Shown here one piece after another: positions 6,601-10,312 of a DNA stretch of 10,312 nt. How positions within the stretch are numbered: position 1 is the stretch's first letter; each line of letters begins with the position of its first letter. The notes beneath the pieces were generated by a model, which had not been told where the DNA came from, did not search any database, and saw nothing but the letters and a program-made list of their open reading frames with translations. This DNA is from UBA1081 sp964613045 (GTDB lineage: Bacteria; Bacillota; Clostridia; Oscillospirales; Acutalibacteraceae). Location of the stretch: NCBI GenBank assembly GCA_964613045.1, contig CAZTFS010000084.1, positions 1 to 10,312 on the forward strand, given 5' to 3'. A program made the position numbers and the translations under genes.

Positions 6601-7140
6601 GTGGATGCGGTGCATGAAAAGCGGCTTATAAAAAAGATACTCAGAGGTGACGGCAAAAGTGCTGATGAGCTTATAAAACATTATTACAAGGAGATATATG
6701 CCTATGTTTACCGTCAGACAGCCTCTAAGGAAACATCAATGGATATAACACAGGAGATATTTATCTCTGTTCTGAATACTCTTCATACTTTCGATTCGTC
6801 AAAATCGTCGTTCAGAACATGGCTGTATGCCGTGGCTTCAAATAAAATATATGACTATTTCCGGAGTAAAAAGATCGTTTTTGAACCCTTTGATATTTCA
6901 GAGCTTAATATTGCCGATGAATATGATTTTACAGTGGCTGTTGAAGCAAAGGAAACCGCAAGAAAAGCTATGCAGTGCCTTCTTGAACGGGATAAAGAGC
7001 TTGAACAGATCGTATGCCTTAAAGTATTTGCTCTGCTTACTTTCCGTGAGATAGGAGAGATAATGTTTATGAAAGAGAATACGGTGAAAACAAAATATTA
7101 TGCGGCTTTGAGTTTTTTAAGAAAGGAGCTGGAAAAATGA
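6601..7140 (+). CDS. ECF-type RNA polymerase sigma factor
   Basis: The protein has 179 residues, typical for an extracytoplasmic function sigma factor with only regions 2 and 4. Region 2 (about 22-91) has ELIKHYYKEIYAYVYR, the core-binding D48-I-T-Q-E-I-F motif (DxxQExF type) and SFRTWLYAVASNKIYDYFR, which recognises the -10 element. Region 4 (about 120-179) has a helix-turn-helix around TFREIGEIMFMKENTVKTKY for -35 binding. It directs RNA polymerase to a specific promoter set, often including its own. Its stop codon overlaps the next gene's start as ATGA, so the two are probably translationally coupled, a common arrangement between ECF factors and their membrane regulators. No convincing promoter, vegetative or ECF-type, was found upstream. 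The start is GTG. The subgroup within the ECF family cannot be assigned by eye. Confidence 0.93.
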   Translation: MDAVHEKRLIKKILRGDGKSADELIKHYYKEIYAYVYRQTASKETSMDITQEIFISVLNTLHTFDSSKSSFRTWLYAVASNKIYDYFRSKKIVFEPFDISELNIADEYDFTVAVEAKETARKAMQCLLERDKELEQIVCLKVFALLTFREIGEIMFMKENTVKTKYYAALSFLRKELEK

Positions 7141-7877
7141 ATATCGAATATCCGAGCGATTTTGAAATTGACAGAAGTGTTGAATATATTTGCGAAAAAG
7201 GAAAAATACAAAAACACGGTTTTTTCGTATTTCTGCGTGATATGACTGAGGGGTTGGGACTTGTAAATATTTTTTACGGTATAAGAGATGCCATGCTGCT
7301 GTCTGCCTTTGTTTTTGTTGTTCTTTGCGGAGCATTCTCTGCATTTTTTGACTCTGAAACAAAAAATACAGCAGTGATCGCAGTATTTACATTTGCTCCT
7401 GCAGTGTTCATAACAATGTTTCTGCTTTCATTTATCAAGGAAAAAACATCACTGATATACCCTGTAAAAATGACCTGTAAATACACTGTTCATCATCTGC
7501 TTGCATACAGAATGTTCGTATTCTCTCTGTTGGGTGCGGTGGCAGATGCCGTTTATGTGCTGTTTGTCTGCATGAAGACCGATCTTAGTTACATCTCACT
7601 GCTTTGTGTGTCTCTTGCATCACTTTTCTTGTTTTCTCTTGCTCTTATTTTTGCAGTTCTCAAATTTAACAGCATTTTTGCCCCCGTGATTCTTCTTACG
7701 GGCTGGTTTTCGGGAAACGGCTTGCTGTGGAGCTTTTTAAGAGATCTTTACGGTGTATTTTTACAGCAGATACCCGTGTGGATATATATAGTATCGGCAA
7801 TTATCGCCGCAGTCATTTATGTAAACCGACTTGCAGTACTTTCAGATAAAAGGAGGAATATCTATGTTAACGGTTGA
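7137..7877 (+). CDS. six-helix membrane protein, possible regulator of the adjacent sigma factor
   Basis: I do not recognise this 246-residue protein as a named family. It has a hydrophilic N-terminus of about 50 residues, then six hydrophobic segments at about 52-71, 79-100, 125-146, 152-174, 179-198 and 213-231, and a short basic tail (DKRRN) that should be cytoplasmic. With six helices both ends would be inside. The N-terminal part lacks the zinc-binding HxxxCxxC signature of the classical ZAS anti-sigma domain. The start overlaps the sigma factor stop by ATGA, and the end overlaps the ATPase gene by 14 bases, so the gene is embedded in the operon. Two roles fit: a membrane anti-sigma factor that holds the sigma factor through the N-terminal segment, or an extra membrane subunit of the exporter. 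Both are inference from position and topology. Confidence 0.8.
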   Translation: MNIEYPSDFEIDRSVEYICEKGKIQKHGFFVFLRDMTEGLGLVNIFYGIRDAMLLSAFVFVVLCGAFSAFFDSETKNTAVIAVFTFAPAVFITMFLLSFIKEKTSLIYPVKMTCKYTVHHLLAYRMFVFSLLGAVADAVYVLFVCMKTDLSYISLLCVSLASLFLFSLALIFAVLKFNSIFAPVILLTGWFSGNGLLWSFLRDLYGVFLQQIPVWIYIVSAIIAAVIYVNRLAVLSDKRRNIYVNG

Positions 7878-8730
7878 AAATGTAACTAAAAAATTCGGCA
7901 ATTTTACAGTGCTTGACAACGTTACGCTGGAATTTGAAAACGGTGTATACGGACTTATTGCACCTAACGGAGCAGGTAAGACGACGCTGATGAAAATGCT
8001 TGCCACACTTTCTTTTCCCACATCGGGAAGAATATGCTATTGCGGTGATGATATTCTGAAGCTTGATGAAAAATACCGTGATGTAATAGGGTATCTCCCT
8101 CAGCAGTTCGGCTATTACAGGGACAAGACGCCTAAACAGTATCTGAGATATCTTGCCGCACTTAAAGGGCTTGATAAAAAAGAAAGCGAAAAGCGTATTG
8201 AAGAACTGCTTGAAACAGTTTCGTTGACGGACAGTGCAAATAAGAAAATGCGGAAATTTTCAGGCGGTATGATCCAGCGGGTCGGAATAGCACAGGCTCT
8301 TCTCAACGATCCCAAAATTCTTATGCTTGACGAACCCACCGCAGGACTTGATCCTAAAGAGAGAGTGCGTTTCAGAAATATTATTGCCTCTCTTTCAAGG
8401 GACAGGATAGTGTTGCTGTCTACTCATATCGTGTCTGATGTTGAGAGTATTGCCAATAAGATAATCATGATAAAGGATCACAAAATTCTTTATAACGATA
8501 CGGTAAAAAATATTTGTGACATGCTTGACGGCAAAGTTTTTGAAAAGACGGTAAATGATCGTGAAATTGCCGACTTTGAGAGATCGCATCATGTTTTATC
8601 TCAGAAAATAGAGCATAACACCGTGACAGTCAGATTTATCAGCGAAAACGGTGAGGAGGAAAATGCGGAAAAAGTCTATCCGGGTCTTGAGGATGTGTTC
8701 CTTTGGATATACGGAGAGGATGTAATATGA
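7864..8730 (+). CDS. ABC transporter ATP-binding protein
   Basis: This 288-residue ATPase is of the ABC-2 export type (antibiotic/lantibiotic resistance-like). Walker A is A33-P-N-G-A-G-K39-T-T, with Ala where Gly is usual. The Q-loop lies in GYLPQQFGYY, the signature is FSGGM (132-136), Walker B is ILMLDE157 and the H-loop is S-T-H188. A C-terminal extension of about 70 residues ends in GLEDVFLWIYGED, a pattern common in this ATPase group. It powers transport through the permeases encoded next in the operon. The start is ATG because AAAGGAGG lies seven bases upstream; a longer in-frame reading from further upstream has no such site. It overlaps the preceding gene by 14 bases, and its stop overlaps the permease start as ATGA. 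The substrate is not predictable from the sequence. Confidence 0.95.
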   Translation: MLTVENVTKKFGNFTVLDNVTLEFENGVYGLIAPNGAGKTTLMKMLATLSFPTSGRICYCGDDILKLDEKYRDVIGYLPQQFGYYRDKTPKQYLRYLAALKGLDKKESEKRIEELLETVSLTDSANKKMRKFSGGMIQRVGIAQALLNDPKILMLDEPTAGLDPKERVRFRNIIASLSRDRIVLLSTHIVSDVESIANKIIMIKDHKILYNDTVKNICDMLDGKVFEKTVNDREIADFERSHHVLSQKIEHNTVTVRFISENGEEENAEKVYPGLEDVFLWIYGEDVI

Positions 8731-9965
8731 ACATTTTTCGTTTTGAAGTAAAGAAACTGCTCTGCTCAAAAATGCTGATATTTTTACTTTTGTTGTGTGC
8801 AGCTGTGAATTTCTTCGTTCTGTATGACGGTTTTTACAATTCGGACAGTCTTGAGATCGTAAGCGATATTATAAGCGAGACAGGTATTGAGATAAATGAA
8901 GCATCAATCAGAAAACTTAATGAGATCTATGACAGGGAGCTTGATAACTTAGCAAAGATATCTCCGGCGGCAGCAAAGTCTTATGACGAAAACGGAGGAG
9001 TGGACTATTCAAAGATCGAATATACAAGCGGGGTCATGGAGCAGGAATACATGCTGATGCTTATCAATATCATAAAAAATCAGGCAGAAAGTGCTGTAGG
9101 GTCACAGCGGAAAGAAGCAGCCGCTGAACAGTTCTTTGACAAGATAGGCAGTACCGACAGCGATATTCTTAAAATGTTGTATGCTGCGGAGCTGATACTT
9201 GTTGCCGATAATGATTTTGCCAAGGAGTTCTTTGCCCCTGTTTCGGCAGACTATATACATTCGGTGGTTTTCGGCAGAACAATTACTGTCTTTCTTACGG
9301 AGATGATGTTTCTTGCAATGTTTATTACAGTCAGAAGCTATACATACGAATTTGTTGGCGGAACACAGCAGCTTGTTTACACGACCAGACGGGGAAGAGA
9401 TGTTCAGAAAGATAAATTAAAAGCAAGTGTTGTTGCAGTTTCGTCGGCTTATGTGATCCTGGGTGCAGTGACATTCTGTATGTATTTTCTGATCAATGAT
9501 ATGAAGGAGTTTTTGTTTGTAAAATTAAGCTCCACGGCATACGGCAGTATTTTTACCATGGCTGATCTGAGCTTTTTCGGTCTGCTGGGACTGTGTATGC
9601 TTCTGGGATTTGTATTATCACTCATCTGGACGGTGTGTTCTCATTTTATATGCGGATTTATAAAGAATCCTTTCGGTGCAATCGGTGTATTTGTGTTGTT
9701 GCAGGTCGTATGTCTGATTGCTACAAACGGAATGTACAGCGAAAATATAAGTCTTTTTGATAAACTGCTGACAGCATCGCCAATAGGCTTGATTATGCAT
9801 TTCAGTATTGAGGATCAGATACCGCAGGCAGTTTCATCCTCACTCTTTTGCGTAACGTCAAACTCAATCCCGTTCTTTGAGCTGTTTACGGTGATTCTCT
9901 GGATGTTTATATGTGCAGTGTTCGGAATTTTTGCCCGAAGATGCTTTAACAGGAAGGAGTTATAA
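8727..9965 (+). CDS. ABC-2-type transporter permease with large outward-facing domain
   Basis: The protein has 412 residues. A cytoplasmic MNIFRFEVKKLL start and first helix (about 14-34) precede a hydrophilic region of about 145 residues (about 36-180), rich in acidic residues and predicted to face outside. Further hydrophobic segments follow at about 188-208, 236-256, 280-308, 314-336 and 382-402, with a basic tail. One helix, a large external loop and then a helix bundle is known for ABC-2-type permeases of peptide-antibiotic and lantibiotic export or immunity systems. The ATGA overlap with the ATPase stop and GGAGAGGA six bases upstream support the start. A reading from further upstream would lie inside the ATPase gene with no ribosome site. 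It probably pairs with the permease beginning four bases after its stop. Confidence 0.88.
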   Translation: MNIFRFEVKKLLCSKMLIFLLLLCAAVNFFVLYDGFYNSDSLEIVSDIISETGIEINEASIRKLNEIYDRELDNLAKISPAAAKSYDENGGVDYSKIEYTSGVMEQEYMLMLINIIKNQAESAVGSQRKEAAAEQFFDKIGSTDSDILKMLYAAELILVADNDFAKEFFAPVSADYIHSVVFGRTITVFLTEMMFLAMFITVRSYTYEFVGGTQQLVYTTRRGRDVQKDKLKASVVAVSSAYVILGAVTFCMYFLINDMKEFLFVKLSSTAYGSIFTMADLSFFGLLGLCMLLGFVLSLIWTVCSHFICGFIKNPFGAIGVFVLLQVVCLIATNGMYSENISLFDKLLTASPIGLIMHFSIEDQIPQAVSSSLFCVTSNSIPFFELFTVILWMFICAVFGIFARRCFNRKEL

Positions 9966-9969
9966 ATTT

Positions 9970-10312
9970 ATGAAAATACTTTTTTATGAAATAAAAAAGA
10001 TAATGCGTCCGTCAATTCTGATTATCGTGTCTGCGGTGTATCTTGCGGTAAGTATTCCCGGAATATTTTTGTCTGCACAAACAAAGAAAAACAGTTTTAA
10101 TCCCGAAAGTGTGGATGACTGTGCGGATTTTGCACAATTTGCCGAGGTTGTTATTGCCGATTATATGCTTGAGCATTACGGATATTCGGTTGAAGGGGAT
10201 GAGTTTTACGATTTTTTGGAGTATCAGCAAGGGTATGAAAGCAACCTTGATAAGGCTGTAAGTGAAAATGAATACTGTAAAAAATTCGGTGTAACAACTG
10301 CCCATGAGCTTA
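9970..10312 (+). CDS. second ABC-2-type permease subunit, N-terminal part (partial)
   Basis: An open frame of 114 codons runs off the right edge. It starts MKILFYEIKKIMRPSILIIV, with a first helix at about 15-36 followed by a hydrophilic, acidic segment containing FYDFLEYQQGYESN. This copies the layout of the preceding permease, whose start is MNIFRFEVKKLL followed by a helix and an acidic outward region, so the two are probably diverged paralogues that form a heterodimer. AAGGAG lies ten bases before the ATG, and the gap to the previous stop is four bases. The C-terminal helix bundle is outside the window, so the permease call rests on this similarity and on context. Confidence 0.75.
   Translation, partial: MKILFYEIKKIMRPSILIIVSAVYLAVSIPGIFLSAQTKKNSFNPESVDDCADFAQFAEVVIADYMLEHYGYSVEGDEFYDFLEYQQGYESNLDKAVSENEYCKKFGVTTAHEL

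Noticed and set aside
7960..7986. Walker A of the ATPase has Ala in place of the first Gly.
   Set aside because: The catalytic GxGKTT core is intact and this substitution is, as far as I know, found in functional ABC ATPases of this group.
10012..10305. Minus-strand open frame of 97 codons at the right edge.
   Set aside because: It lies antisense to the second permease, which has a ribosome site, operon context and paralogy; the antisense frame has none of these.
1..10312. Search for CRISPR arrays, tRNA/rRNA genes, insertion sequences and attachment sites.
   Set aside because: No spaced direct repeats, cloverleaf, transposase or flanking inverted repeats were seen; the only tandem repeat is inside rplJ.

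Overview
The window looks like the chromosome of a low-GC Gram-positive anaerobe of the class Clostridia, probably Oscillospiraceae/Ruminococcaceae. The evidence is an AT-rich composition, strong GGAGG ribosome binding sites, vegetative promoters with consensus hexamers, Clostridia-like ribosomal proteins and a secreted protein ending in a type I dockerin. The species cannot be named from the sequence alone.

The left edge (1-585) is the end of a ribosomal protein operon: the last codons of rplJ (L10), carrying an Ala/Glu/Pro tail built from an exact 42-base tandem repeat, then complete rplL (L7/L12) and a strong terminator. rpoB does not follow. Next comes a minus-strand gene for a small exported chagasin-like (I42 family) cysteine peptidase inhibitor. 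It has its own consensus promoter and its own terminator, which converges on the rplL terminator.

The centre (1300-6541) holds two large exported proteins, each with its own promoter. The first (1172 residues) has two metallophosphoesterase-like domains, the second preceded by a purple-acid-phosphatase-type Fn3-like domain, and ends in a dockerin. Nearly all metal-binding and catalytic residues are replaced in both phosphoesterase folds, so it looks like a double pseudoenzyme that may be attached to a cohesin scaffold. The second (533 residues) is a neutral-ceramidase-like hydrolase that keeps most of its expected zinc ligands; it starts from a perfect TTGACA/17/TATAAT promoter and ends at a strong terminator.

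The right part (6601 to the edge) is a tightly packed operon: ECF sigma factor, six-helix membrane protein, ABC ATPase, ABC-2-type permease and the start of a second permease that runs off the window. Stop/start overlaps (ATGA twice, 14 bases once) and a 4-base gap suggest coupled translation. The most likely role is a stress- or signal-controlled exporter in which the membrane protein and/or the permeases' outward-facing domains govern the sigma factor, but the substrate and signal are unknown.

The most interesting observations are the tandem degenerate phosphoesterase with a dockerin and the sigma/membrane protein/ABC module that lacks a recognisable classical anti-sigma factor.
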